From NCBI GenBank assembly GCA_006538405.1, contig BJKQ01000003.1, positions 682,001 to 746,000 on the forward strand: a DNA stretch of 64,000 bases. Direction: 5' to 3'. The notes below the pieces were generated by a model, which ran no database searches, had not been told where the DNA came from, and saw nothing but the letters and a program-made list of their open reading frames with translations. The stretch is from Hansfordia pulvinata (Eukaryota > Ascomycota > Sordariomycetes > Xylariales). Position 1 is the stretch's first letter. Every line of letters starts with the position of its first letter. This document shows positions 35,576-47,098 of this stretch, one piece after another. The position numbers and the translations under genes are program-made.

Positions 35576-37021
35576 TCAGTCTTCCTCCGAGGACTCGGAG
35601 AGATCATAGTCGTAGTCGTCGTCGGGGTCGTCGGTGTCGTTGTAGCGGCCGTTGACCAGGGTCATGTTGGCCATGAGCTCCTCCACGTGGCGGTCGGCGG
35701 GGTTGCCGGCGTCTTCCTCACCTCCGCTGAGGGGCTCGTAGACGGAGCCCATGTCGTCCTCGTCGTCCTCGTCGCCGTCGTTTTCGGCGCTCGCAAGCTC
35801 CTGGACTCGGCCCTGTCGGTCCCAACCGCGCAGGCGGGGCCACTCGCCGCGCAGCAGGCTGATGTGCTCGTTGCCGACGTCGAGGCACAGGCGGACGACC
35901 ATCTTGCGCCAGGACTCGAAGGCGCGGTTGGCGTGGTCCCAGGGGACGCCCATGCTCTCGGACCAGGTGGTGCGGGAGAAGAGCTCGAGGGAGATGGGCC
36001 CGCAGTAGCCGAGGCGGCGGATGAAGGTGGAGGCGACGGCCTCGACGGGCAGGTAGGCGCCGCGGTCGGCCTGCTCGTACATGAAGGTGCGCGCGTGGCG
36101 CGACCAGGCCATGCGGACCGGCAGGCCGGGCAGGTGGAAGTCGTGGGCGTCGCTGCCCATGGGCGGGGAGGGGAGCTCGGCGTCGGCGACCTGGACGTAG
36201 AAGACCTTGAGACGGTCGACGCGGCGGGCGAGCTCGGCGAGGGAGGCGGCCAGCTCGGCGTCCGGGTCGAGGCCGCGGTGGTCGCGGTCGGCGGGCGAGG
36301 TGGACGAGGTGTCGCCGCCGCGGCGGCCGGAGCCGTCGCGGGCGCAGGGGTCGGCCCAGACGCCGCCGGCGATGTTGAAGGTGTCGAGGCACAGGCCGAA
36401 GTTGGGGCGGTCGACCTGCTGGACGACGCGCCAGGCGTCCTGCCAGGTCGGGGTCAGGGTGCTCCAGCACAGGTTCTCGTAGGCGAAGCGGACGGGGCGG
36501 GGCTGCTGCTCGAGGCCCAGGTCGGCCAGCTCGCGCAGGTCGGCGACGACGAGGTCCTCGCGCAGGCGGCCCGCCGGCAGGTAGGTGGCGGGCACCTGGA
36601 TCATGTCGGTGCCGAGGGCGCGGCACAGGCGCAGCCACAGGCGGGCCTTGTCGAGGAGTGCTGCGTGGTGCTGGCGGTCGGCGACGCCCTCGTACAGCGC
36701 GAAGGGCTGCAGGCAGAGGATGGTCAGGCCGTCCAGCTCGTCGTCGCAGTAGGCCCGGATCGCCTCGGCGGTGCTGACGAGCTGCTCGGTGGTCAGCGCG
36801 GGGACTCCGGCTGCGGCGCCGGCAGCGGCCGCGGCCGACGCAGTGGCCGAGACGGCGACGCCCGGGTGGTGGCGAGCGCGGGCCTCGGCCTCGAGGTCGT
36901 CGTAGAAGAGCTCGACGCCCTTGAAGCCCTCCATGGCCGCGGCCTGGAGCTTGTCGAAGAGGGGGTGGTGGGTGGCGACGCCGAGCGAGGCCGTCAGGAT
37001 GACCGGGTAGTGGCCTGCCAT
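35576..37021 (-). CDS. qa-4: 3-dehydroshikimate dehydratase (quinate catabolism)
   Basis: A single exon of 481 aa from the ATG at 37021; an in-frame ATG at 37063 would add 14 residues. It is a xylose-isomerase-like TIM barrel: SLGVATHHPLFDKLQAA, GFKGVELFYDDLE with a candidate metal-binding Glu, TILCLQPFALYEG, GTDMIQVPATYLP, RFAYENLCWST, NFGLCLDTFNIAGGVWADP, KVFYVQVADAELPSPP, and ISLELFSRTTW with a second Glu late in the barrel. This order matches fungal QA-4/QutC, which converts 3-dehydroshikimate to protocatechuate. The C-terminus is unusually acidic (DGDEDDEDDMG, then DTDDPDDDYDYDL). The frame is intact. The next quinate enzyme, 3-dehydroquinase, lies 25 kb downstream. In other fungi this pathway is induced by quinate; no binding site could be identified here. 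Confidence 0.9.
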   Translation of the reverse strand: MAGHYPVILTASLGVATHHPLFDKLQAAAMEGFKGVELFYDDLEAEARARHHPGVAVSATASAAAAAGAAAGVPALTTEQLVSTAEAIRAYCDDELDGLTILCLQPFALYEGVADRQHHAALLDKARLWLRLCRALGTDMIQVPATYLPAGRLREDLVVADLRELADLGLEQQPRPVRFAYENLCWSTLTPTWQDAWRVVQQVDRPNFGLCLDTFNIAGGVWADPCARDGSGRRGGDTSSTSPADRDHRGLDPDAELAASLAELARRVDRLKVFYVQVADAELPSPPMGSDAHDFHLPGLPVRMAWSRHARTFMYEQADRGAYLPVEAVASTFIRRLGYCGPISLELFSRTTWSESMGVPWDHANRAFESWRKMVVRLCLDVGNEHISLLRGEWPRLRGWDRQGRVQELASAENDGDEDDEDDMGSVYEPLSGGEEDAGNPADRHVEELMANMTLVNGRYNDTDDPDDDYDYDLSESSEED

Positions 37022-38014
37022 GGGGGCGTTGCTGCTTCTTAAGACTGGTAAGTAGCCTGGCATGATGGCGTTACTGTGATGGCTTCTTAATGGCGTTGTT
37101 GTCTTTGTGATGCTGATAAGAAAGAGTGTTTACCGCTTAGAACAGCGATGTGAAGAAGGTTGAAGCTGGGCAGTCTGGTCTGAGTTGAAAGCAGGCGATG
37201 ACAACAACACTTAACAACAGAAAAAGAGCGGCAGACTGGGCAGAGCTTAAGGTCAGGGCAGAGGACATGGGCAGGGCACAAGACATGGTGCAAGAGGGGC
37301 AGGTTGCCGGGGCAGAGGGCTGTTGCTGTTCACAGACAATGGTTGCCCCTTAGCCCAGGCTCATAAAGCAGTCGGCATCCATGTTGCACAGAGCCATCAT
37401 TGAATGGTCTGGTAGGGTGAACAGTGGGAGAGAAGAGGGAGGGAGGGGGGGAGAGGTCTGGGTCTGTTTGCAGAGGGGCCCATCTTCTATTAAATGACGG
37501 CCTGGCTGCCGCCCGTTTGTCGTTGTCGCATGCTCGTATCGTGTTGTTCAAGGGAGCCGCGCCGAGCGGCGAGGGAGTCTGTGTGGGTTTTCTTGTGCGA
37601 CCGAGGAAAGGAAAGGCAAGGCAGGGCAAAGCAGGGTGAGGCTGTGAGGTGAAGTCAAACGGCCGAGGGTTGCGATGGGTGTACTACATGTATGTCGTCC
37701 GCGTGGTGATTATGACACTGGAGACGCGCACTTATGCGGACTCGACCCGGTGGATCCCGTAAGGCCAGTACGTACCTACTGACAGCTACTCGTGTCCATG
37801 TACGTCATTCCCGCCGCGGGCGCGCGCGCGCGTTCGCACTGTCTGATGACCAAGCACTCGACTCACCGGCTCACTCACTCACTCACTCGCTCACTCCCTT
37901 CCCTCCCACTCGACGACCACACGAGCGAGTACACATACCACATAATGAAGGCCCCGCCGCCTCTCACCAGTGACTGCCGCCTAGAATCTCAGTTGCGCCC
38001 CTCCCTGCTCAGCC
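37022..38014. other. Divergent intergenic region between dehydroshikimate dehydratase and DNA glycosylase
   Basis: About 1 kb shared promoter space with a CTCA repeat near 37863-37890 and G-rich runs near 37436. No gene was seen. Confidence 0.45.
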
Positions 38015-39426
38015 ATGTCGATGCGTAGATCCGCCCGCCTGGTGGCCTCGGCCGGCCTCAAGCACGCCACAGCCGCTGCTCCTCCTCCAGCGCCAGCGCC
38101 AGCGCCCAGACCGCGCAAGAGAAAGGCCGCCGCCGCCGAGTCCACGCAGCACGAGGACAAGGAGACGGGATCGACCGCTGCTCCCGCTGCTGCACCCAGC
38201 ACGCCCACCGGCAAGCGGCGCGCGAGGGCGGCCGTCGCCGCCCCGCCAGCCACCCCGCCCCCGGCAACGCCCACGCCCACGCCCAGCGGCGCAAAGATGC
38301 TCGGGGAACCGGCAGCTGTAGCGGGCGGCGGCGGCGGCGGTGTCAGCGGCGGCGGCAGCAGCGACGATCTCAAGACCAAGCCCAGGTCTAAGCCTACGCC
38401 CGCGGCCGTCCGGCGGCTCGCAGCAGATCCCAACGCGACCCACGCCACGCTGCTGTCGCCCGAGACGTCGCGCGTGGTGAGGGGCAGCAGCGGCTACGTG
38501 GTGAACGGGGAGGCACCACCATCGCCCACCAAGGCCAGAGGCGGCATCGCTGCTGCTGCTTCTGCTCCCTCTACTGCCACGTCCACCACCACCACCACGA
38601 ATAAGAACAACAGCAGCGGCCGCAGCATCCTCGACGAGGCCTGCGCGCACCTGATCCGCGTCGACCCCCGCATGAAGCCCCTGATCGACGCGCACCACTG
38701 CCGCGTCTTCTCGCCCGAGGGCCTGGCCGACCGCATCGACCCCTTCGAGTCGCTGTGCAGCGGCATCATCTCGCAGCAGGTCTCGGGCGCCGCCGCCAAG
38801 GCCATCAAGAAGCGCTTCGTCGACCTGTTCTTACCCCCCGAGTCCTCGCCCGATGCTGCCGCCGCCGCCGCCGAGGAGGAGGAGGACGACGACGACAACG
38901 GAAACGCCGCCACGGACACGGACAGCGCGCACGCCACCCGCCCGCCGCGCCGCCGGCGCTTCCCCCAGCCCTCGCAGGTGGCCTCGTGCCCGGCGGACCG
39001 CCTGCGCTCCGCCGGCCTGTCGCAGCGCAAGGCCGAGTACCTGGCGGGCCTGGCGGGCCACTTTGCGCGGGGGAGCTGGGCGCGAGCCTGCTGGCGTCGC
39101 TGCCGCAGGAGGAGCTCATGGCCCGGCTGACGGCGGTGCGGGGCCTGGGGCGGTGGAGCGCCGAGATGTTTGCGTGCTTCGCGCTCAAGCGGCTCGACGT
39201 CTTCTCGCTCGGCGACCTGGGCGTGCAGAGGGGCATGGCGGCGTTCGCGGGGCGCGACGTCGCCAAGCTCAAGAGCAGCAGCAAAGGGGCGGCCAAAGAC
39301 AGGAAGTGGAAATACATGTCCGAGGCGGACATGACCGAGATGAGCGACCGGTTCCGCCCGTACCGCAGCGTCTTCATGTGGTACATGTGGCGCGTCGAGG
39401 AGACGGACGTCAGCACCATGGAGTAG
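38015..39426 (+). CDS. DNA-3-methyladenine glycosylase (AlkA/Mag1 type), one frame break
   Basis: The N-terminal ~200 residues are Ala/Pro/Lys-rich low complexity, likely including nuclear targeting (PRPRKRKAAA). The HhH-GPD glycosylase follows: RSILDEACAHLIRVDPRMKP, DPFESLCSGIISQQVSG and AAAKAIKKRF, then an acidic insertion (EEEEDDDDNG), RLRSAGLSQRKAEYLAGLAG, the helix-hairpin-helix LTAVRGLGRWSAEMF, and VFSLGDLGVQRGM with the expected catalytic Asp. The end RFRPYRSVFMWYMWR is typical. Role: excision of alkylated purines in base excision repair. The frame slips by -1 at a G run near 39067-39073 (HFARG to ELGASLL). With one G restored the protein is 470 aa and complete, so an assembly error is the simplest reading. 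Confidence 0.88.
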
Positions 39427-41448
39427 GCGGGCGTCAGTCAGGTCAGGTCAGCACCGTGATGGGAAGAAACGGGGTGCCGGAGATGCAAGGGGGGGCGTCA
39501 AGGCAGGCCTGTTGGCGATGGCGTCGTGGCGTTGCTACATGCTGGATTCTGTGAACAAACAAGTACGATATATGTGGAGGATTGCTAGAGAGGCGTGTCG
39601 GGCAAGGCTGAGCTGCGAGTCTTGTACGATTGAACGACACAGTGGCCGTCAGTGAGCGATCACGATGGGAGTTGAGGATAATTTACATGTTTGATACCTT
39701 GCTACAGAGTCTACATGCTAAAAAAAAAAAAAAAAAACAGAAGGAACAGCCCCAAGTAGAATCCATCAAGTCGAATGGATCAGAGACGACAATGTCCGGG
39801 GAAGACGCCGCCATCTACGCGTAGATACTTGTGCGGCAGACCCGAGACTGCTGCCAACGTAGAAGGTTGTACGCGCGCGGGGGATTCCCATTACGGCGCC
39901 CCAGAGGACGGACGAACTCTCGTCCCGCGGATGGAGCACGGGGTGGTTAGCTCAAGGCTGACAGGCGATCTCGCCCGCCGATGAAGAAGCAGAAGAAGAA
40001 GAAGACGGGACACGAGGCGGATCCCGTGGCAGAGACCGTAAAATCGGGTCCCCGGGCGGGATGCTCGTACACCTCGTCCCGCCAAGGCCTGAGCCCGCCT
40101 CGCGACGCCGACGCGCAAGAAGATGAGGCACTCCGGAGAGCGGCGGCCACATCCTTCTAAAGGACCCCCTCCTGTTACTAGACACCACGAGTCAGGTCAG
40201 CGTTGTGGGGGGAGGAGGGGGAGAGAACGCCCGAGGTACGTCTATCAGGAGAACTGCCGTGGTCAGAGAGAAACCACCGCCCGTCGGGACTCTACAGGAC
40301 TGTATAGGTAGCTACGATTATATACTCGTACCTGAGTGAACTTGGTCCTCAACCTGGCCTGCAAGAGTCTATGCCTCTGTTGATGCTGTGCTTCTGTTGA
40401 TGCTCGTGCGACGTGGCGGTGTTGCCCACAGTGACTGTGGTCATTCTGCGTCGTGTGGAATAAGGAGACGTCTAAGCAGTTGTGGCAACGCGGGAGTCGA
40501 GGGGGACTAATCACCGCCCACAGCAACAGTCTACAGCCCAAACAACCCGGTGGTGCCTCTTCTCATCAGTAAGTGAGACTCCACATTGAGACCATGGTCT
40601 TGGTGTTTCCACTCGAACCACAACGGACAGGACAGAAGAAAGAAGCCTTTACTAGTACTCGCGCATTCTTCGGCCTCGGCTCGGCCTGGCCTCGGGGTCG
40701 ATTCGAGGAAGCGGTACGTGGTGGCCCGAGTGCTGCTGCCCTCCCACAGCCCCCTTTCCCCGTCTGCCTGCTCGTCAGCACAGCCCACCTCCTACCAATG
40801 TGTAGTCGTACACAAACAGCTACCTTGACCTACATGTGCCGCTACGCGCAACGTAGGGCCAACCTAGCATCACATAGCCGATGATATGGAGCCCGACAAC
40901 ACTCGTACGTGCGAGTATCCGCAGGTAGTAGGCGATCTGCTAAAAGTCTGGTTAGCGGCACGATCAGCCCTAAAGAGAGCCGCCAAGATCCCGGAGCCGA
41001 CTCGGCTTGGGCCTGGGGACCCTTCTTCCTTGATAATCCCCCTGCAGCGGCTCCGCGTGGTCCGCCGGCCAGGTTCTACCCGCGCGGGTATGTGTCATGC
41101 TATAGCGATTCCATCTCTTCTCTGAGGTTGCCAGCCAGAAACACGGGCACGCACCCGGGGGGGAGAGCAGGCGCGCGTGTTGCTCGGAGGAAGTTGACGC
41201 CGCGGTCAGTGAGGCTGTGAGCGGAGAGATGCCATCACCACCGAATCGCAGCCGCGCGGCGACCAGGAAGGACGCGGGGTTTTCTGTATGTGATATGTAT
41301 AGGTATATAAGATGGCCTCGACGCCGCTGATTCTGTTTGTTCCGAGTGAAGAGTCGTCCCAGCAAAAGCAGTAATAGAATCTTACCAACTCCTTCCAGCC
41401 TGGATACTGGCCCAATAATCGACTCACTCTTGTTCCTCCATCGACGAC
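39427..41448. other. Intergenic region, no gene seen
   Basis: 2 kb with an A run at 39720-39737 and one octamer copy at 40323. Frames of 60-130 residues lack domains. The last 80 bases are probably the promoter and leader of the secreted SnoaL-like gene. Confidence 0.45.
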
Positions 41449-42803
41449 ATGAAGCTCGCCCTCCTCGCCAGCCTCGCCGCGCTCGGCCGCGAGGCCGCCG
41501 CCTGCGCAGGCCACGGGCCTTCTCTGCACCGCATGAGAGCCAACGTGGGCAGCAACACCGACAACATGCTACTCACCAAGCGACGTGAGTTGTTTTAGTC
41601 CCCCCCCCCTTTTTTTTAAAAAAAAAAAAAAAAAAAACTCTGTTTCGGGAAACTGACACTTCCGGACTCGGAAGAATCCTCCTCCTCCTCCCCCTCGCCT
41701 CCGCCGCTGCAGCAGCCGACGAACCAGGACGACGACGACGACGACGACGGACCAGCAGGGAAGAAGCCCTGGACGCCGGCGCGGAACAAGCGGCAGATGC
41801 AGCTGTCGGACGACGCGTTCAACGCGCGGGACCTGCGGCGCTTCAACCACGGCGAGGGCGCGGTGATGCACTACCCGGGCGGCGTGACGATGGGGCTCGC
41901 GGAGCACCTGGACGACATGCGGACGACGTACTCGGTCAGCGGGATCGCGCTCCACAACCACGACTACCGGATCATCTTCGCCGAGGGCAACTGGACGGTG
42001 ACGGTGGTCCGGGCGTCGGGCGTCCAGGACGGGCCCCTGGACGGCCTGGACGGCGGGCTGCTGCCTCCCACGGGCAAGCCGTACGAGTACGACTTCATGA
42101 CCGTCGCCCGCTGGGAGGGTGGGTGGATGGTCGAGGAGTTCCTCTGGCCCGACTCGGTCACCATGTACCGCCAGCTCGGCGTCCTGCCGGGGGCCCGCCC
42201 GCGCCCTCCCGCCTCGCCCGCGACCTCGAGCTCGGCCCCGGCGCTCCGCTGTCGCTGTCTCCTCCTTCTGCTGCGTCCTCCGGGTCCGGGGAGGATGAGG
42301 ACACCGACACCGCCGCCGCCCTCGCCACGGCGCGCGCCAACAAGGCCGCCGCCGCCGCCGCCGACCAGGCCTTCAACGCCGGCAACTTCACCGCCGCCGG
42401 CCTGCGCCTGGCCCCCGGCGCGCTGGTCTACGGGCTCTCCGACGAGCCCCTCGACGTCGCCGGCTACACGGCCTGGCTGGCCAGCATGCGCGCCTCCCTG
42501 CCCGACCTCCGCCTCGGTGGGGGCGTCGGAGGGGGACACGACGACAACAACACCATCATCTACATCGCCGAGGGCGACTGGACCGCCACCGTCGCGACCC
42601 TCAGCGGCTCCCACACCGGCGCCGACCTCGCCGCCCCCGCGCTGCCCGCGTACCTGACCCCCGGCGGGCCGGTGGCGCCCTCGGGCAAGACCTTCAGCCT
42701 GCTCAACTACGCCATCGCCCGGTGGCAGGGCGGCCAGATCGTCGGCATGCGCTTCCACCTCGACTCCTTCGGCCTGTGCGCCATGCTCGGCATCCCGTTG
42801 TGA
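41449..42803 (+). CDS. Secreted protein with two tandem SnoaL/NTF2-like domains, one frame break
   Basis: Exon 1 is 41449-41584 and carries a signal peptide (MKLALLASLAALG, then REAAACAG). The intron is best read as 41585-41674, using an AAG acceptor that keeps the frame; its middle has a T run followed by an A run. Exon 2 runs to 42803; about 421 aa in all. Domain 1: DDAFNARDLRRFNHGEGAVM, IIFAEGNWTVTVV, then EYDFMTVARWEGGWMVEEFL. Domain 2 repeats the plan: DQAFNAGNFTAAGLRLAPGA, IIYIAEGDWTATVATLSG, then SLLNYAIARWQGGQIVGMRF. Both match SnoaL-like cone folds, used by polyketide cyclases, dehydratases and many proteins of unknown role. A -1 frame slip occurs at a G/C run near 42188 between the domains; one added G restores a continuous frame. 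Catalytic function is not predictable. Confidence 0.78.
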
Positions 42804-45800
42804 GTGAAGAGGGGGGGGGAGGGCTCATACCTCTGATCAAAAAAAAAAGGCGTGAATGTGCCTTTCCTTCTATTCTTTTGTCTTAGGCATTGGTGGGGTC
42901 CTTCGTCTCGCTGCGTGTGTTTTTTCCTTCTTCACCCCCTTTTTTTCCCTCACGCCCGCGGACTTTCGCTTTGCGTTGGTGGCTGCCAGAGGACAAGTAA
43001 TCTGGTAGATAGCCACGCAAGCCCCCCGCCGCAGGACCTATTGTTCATTATTTGGTCCTGTTCATTACTGGGTCCTTTTCTTTTCGTCCCTCCTCTCCTG
43101 AGTCCCTGGCCGCCAAATTGTGGGATGAACCCGAACCATCCGGCCAGGACCGGGAGTCTGGAAGTCCTTATTTGCTTGCAGGGGCGGGTGCCACGAGTCC
43201 GGGCTGCGTTGCACGGGCAGACTTCAATGCTCAACCGTAACGCCCTGGGTTGTATGTTTAAATGTCAGAACGGTCTAGATAGACCATATACATTGTCTGC
43301 CAGCTATTTCCCTGCCACCACTGGCTGACGCCAGCAAGGCCATCGCCCTGTTGCAAACCGCTGGGATGTGCGTATAAGTTGGTGAAGACGTGGTGAGGGA
43401 AGAATGGCCCTACTAATGTCCCCGAAATTGTCGTAGTTACTGGGTGGTGTTGCGGAAAGAACCAAGCCCCTCGTTTTATACTTCCACACGAAGCCCCCAT
43501 GGAACTGATTAAAACCAGCTACGCCTCGCTGCCCACCAGTGGCAAGCAACATATCATGTTCAAAGATCCTCAGGTGGAAGATTTTGGTCAGGAGCCGGCC
43601 AGTCACAGAGAGTAATGAGGTCTCAACTCGCCATGTATCCTCGCATCCGGTCAAGAAGAACTCGGCCGCCAACGACGGCGGGAATCCAATACAAGACAAT
43701 GAGGTTTCTGTGTCAAGCCGGGATATGGAAGCAAACGCACAACCACCCATACCCACGCCCGGACGTACGCACATGTAGCACATCGGCGACTGATTCCACA
43801 GTCGACCTAGAACACCCGCCTGCTCATCTTCAGCATGCCGCACTGACTTGGGCATGTGTCCATACGAGAAACCCTCTTTCTGCAACGATTCATCGAGCGA
43901 GGAGGTCGGATGATCTATCACGTGAGCGCCGCCCTGGCCCATCGACTCACCAACGATGTGTAATGTGCACCCCCCACCCCCTGCCGCGGCACCGGGTGCT
44001 GCACGGCTGTGACGGACGGGATGCTCGGCCCTGTCGCAGGGAGACCAGCGGCGGAACCGCGCGCAGGTCGCGAGTCCGATCTCTCTTGATGCACAGGGCT
44101 GCAGGGGCGCTGGCCGTCCTCGCCTACGCGTACATGCTTCGTCGTCGTGCATCAAAGCAATGCCAGACTCAACCTTAAAGGTGACCGCAAAGAGGGCCAG
44201 AAATGACGGCACACGCCATGACCACCGCTACGGAGTGCTGGCTATGCCTCCTGCACCTTTTGTCTCGGCTAAGTCTGCGTCGCTATACCTTCAAGCCATT
44301 ACCTACGGATGAGACGGGGCAGGTGCTGCAGGAGTAGAGAGATCGTCGCTTGGGAGGGCGAAGCTCTAACCCTCGCCCTCTCCCTCACCCCCTCGTCTTC
44401 AACCCCCCGAAGGGCTCTACGTCAGGTGGGAAATGCGCGCTACTGGCCGCTGACGACCTACCCCAAGGCCCGGAACTCAACCGCGCGTCCGGGGACGCGC
44501 GGTGCTGCGTCAGTCCGCCATATGTTTGCTGTCGTCCCATATCGCAGGGTCTTGGGCAACCGAGGGGTCATCGGCGGGGGCCAAACTTTCCCCATACCAG
44601 TCTCGAGGTGGAGGAGCCGACCAGGCAGCGGAGGATGACTGCAGCTATCGACGGCAGACGGGGGGCGCTGTGAATGGTAGATGCTATTCGTATCGACTGG
44701 CCTCTTCCAGCGCCATGCCGCGTCCCCTGCCAGTAGGTGTCGCACACCCAACGTCAAGGTGTCATTGCAGCGATGCAGGGCAAGACCTGACTGGCCGGTG
44801 GGGTCCCGCCATTCCCAAAGTATGCGCGGACGGACGAGGAGCAAGAAAGAATTCGAAAAGAAAGGCATCCGAGACCGTGGTTGGTCGTTGCGGGAGATCT
44901 TGTCCATAAATGCGCAGCCACCAAACTGCCGAGCTGCCGATGGGGGGCAGTCCTGGGATCCGAAGAGGCCTGGGCGGATTCATGCAAAGCCACTACCTAT
45001 CCCTGGAGACCGGGTTTACACGAGGGATGGGAGGGACGATTCGGCGATGGGACTGGACTCACGCATAGGTGGCTGTCGTGCTACCCTCGGCGCCGCGGGG
45101 GGATGAGGGTGTGGGAGCCACCTCTGAACGTCTTGGATCTGATGCGATGCCCCAGGGACCTACTGTAGAGCAAACGATGGTCTCCTTGGGCCAGCACGAC
45201 AAGGCAAGATGGTGCGTCGCATGCGCAGAGCGGAGACCGAACCCGCCAATGGTGGCACCGGCGGCCTGGCAGTTGCGTCGGCCGTGATGGGATGATGAGG
45301 CGAGCCATCACTACGAGTATTCGTAGTCCGTATGTTGCGAGTAGCGCGCCCAGGCTGGCTGGCGAACCTCGTATTCGACAAAACGGGTCCTTGGACAGGG
45401 CGTTGCACGAGCAGCTACTACACGTGAAAAGCTTGATTTGGACCGCGGAATTGGAAAATTTGGAGCCGGGCTCCACGGCGCCCGGCCAGACCCTCGAGGG
45501 TTGCATATCGTCTGGGGAGCGCGTGTGCGCGTGCACGGAAGAGCCACCGCTGTAGGGGGCACGAACGCAGACTGGACGACCCTTGCTCGGACGGGCCGAA
45601 GAGAGAGCAGCGCTCCTCGACAGCGCAAGGCCTGGCCGGTGGCGAGTCGTCACGAACCCACAGGGCCCGGCGGGCATCAGCCAGTAGTCTGACAGGAGTG
45701 GAGGCTGAGGTGACGGGAGCGGTCGCAGGGCGAGGTGCTGTAAGGGATTGCCTGATGCATGTCTCCGTCGAATGATCTACGGCCAAGAAAGACTGGCGGC

Positions 45801-47076
45801 TGCTGATGAGTCTGGATTGCGGATTGCTGTGTGGCGACACCAGAAGGGCCGGTCTGGAGGCGCCCGGCGAGAAGCGGCAGCGCCACCGCCGCCTGCTCTG
45901 GCCGTCGAAACAGCCGTCGTCGCGAGTCAGCACAGCCCGGGGCGAATGCTGAAGTCGGGTCGGTCGGTCTGGCGGGCGAGACGCCTTTGTCGTCGGAGGG
46001 CTGGAGGGCTGGTGGCTCGCCTCGCCCGGCTGGCTGGACGGACGATCTCAACGGGGGCGCCTGAATTGCCGCTGGCATGAACACACTCGGTGTCCCTGGC
46101 GGTGACGATTCGAGTCGGGGGTATCGCGCTACAAGCTCCGTACGGATACTCGTACACGCGCAAGCGGCTAGGCTGGATGCTGGATGGCGATTGTTGATTT
46201 CCCATCCCATTGTTAAGATGAACAAGCAGCGAGGCGAGTGGAATGCCAGCATGGGGCTACGGGGCCACTGGGGCCTCTCTTCCCTCTCACGCTATTTCCC
46301 TCTGTGGGCGGGCAGAAAGGGGAAGGTGGGCCCCGACGGTCCAGACGGGCACTGAGGTGAGCCGCGGGCAGGTGCGGCCCCGTCTTCCACCACTGCGACC
46401 TAGAAAAACATTCAAAGTTGGGCATGCTCCAGTCGCGACATGCATTGAGCTGCTCGTACATACATGGAATATGTATATAATGAGGATACAACATTGAATT
46501 GATCCATGGAAATCGACTGGAGGCACCTGTTGCACAGATAAGAGTGCACGTGCAGTACATGCAGGAGTACGCGTCACGACCTCAATCGGACGCCTATGTC
46601 TGCGACGCCACGCGAGTACTCGTACACAACAATTCATGTACTCGTCCCAAGCCCGCGCTCGCGTCCACTCTGGCGATGTCCTCGTCCCTCAGGCCAGCAC
46701 ATGCACGCATCACCACTCGGTGCTGCCCAGCTGCGTCGTGAGTCGGTGCGGACCACTCTACCGACCTGCCGAATCGCCGAAAGCGAGGCAGCCACGGCGG
46801 ACGCGGGCGGGTGGGCAGGTGGTCTGTGAATACTCCCGCAAATCATCGAGGCCCCCGTATGAAGATGTGCAGCCCGGCGAGACGCCACCCGACGAGCTAG
46901 CACCGCACCGTTCTGCGTCGAGGTGGGCCTGCAGCCAGCTACGATAAGATATGTGGACCCACGGAGTCTGCCACATATGTGCATCTCCAGCTGCTTGTTG
47001 TTGCTTGTGTGTCCGTCCATACGGAGTGGCGTGAGTGGGCTTTGAGGTATGGGCCAGCTCGCTGCCGCTGGGGCCC

Positions 47077-47098
47077 GGGGGGGGGGGGGGGGGGGGGG
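47077..47098 (+). repeat. Poly-G run of 22 bases
   Basis: An uninterrupted G tract inside the gene-poor stretch, able in principle to form a G-quadruplex. Its exact length is uncertain in any assembly. Confidence 0.9.
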
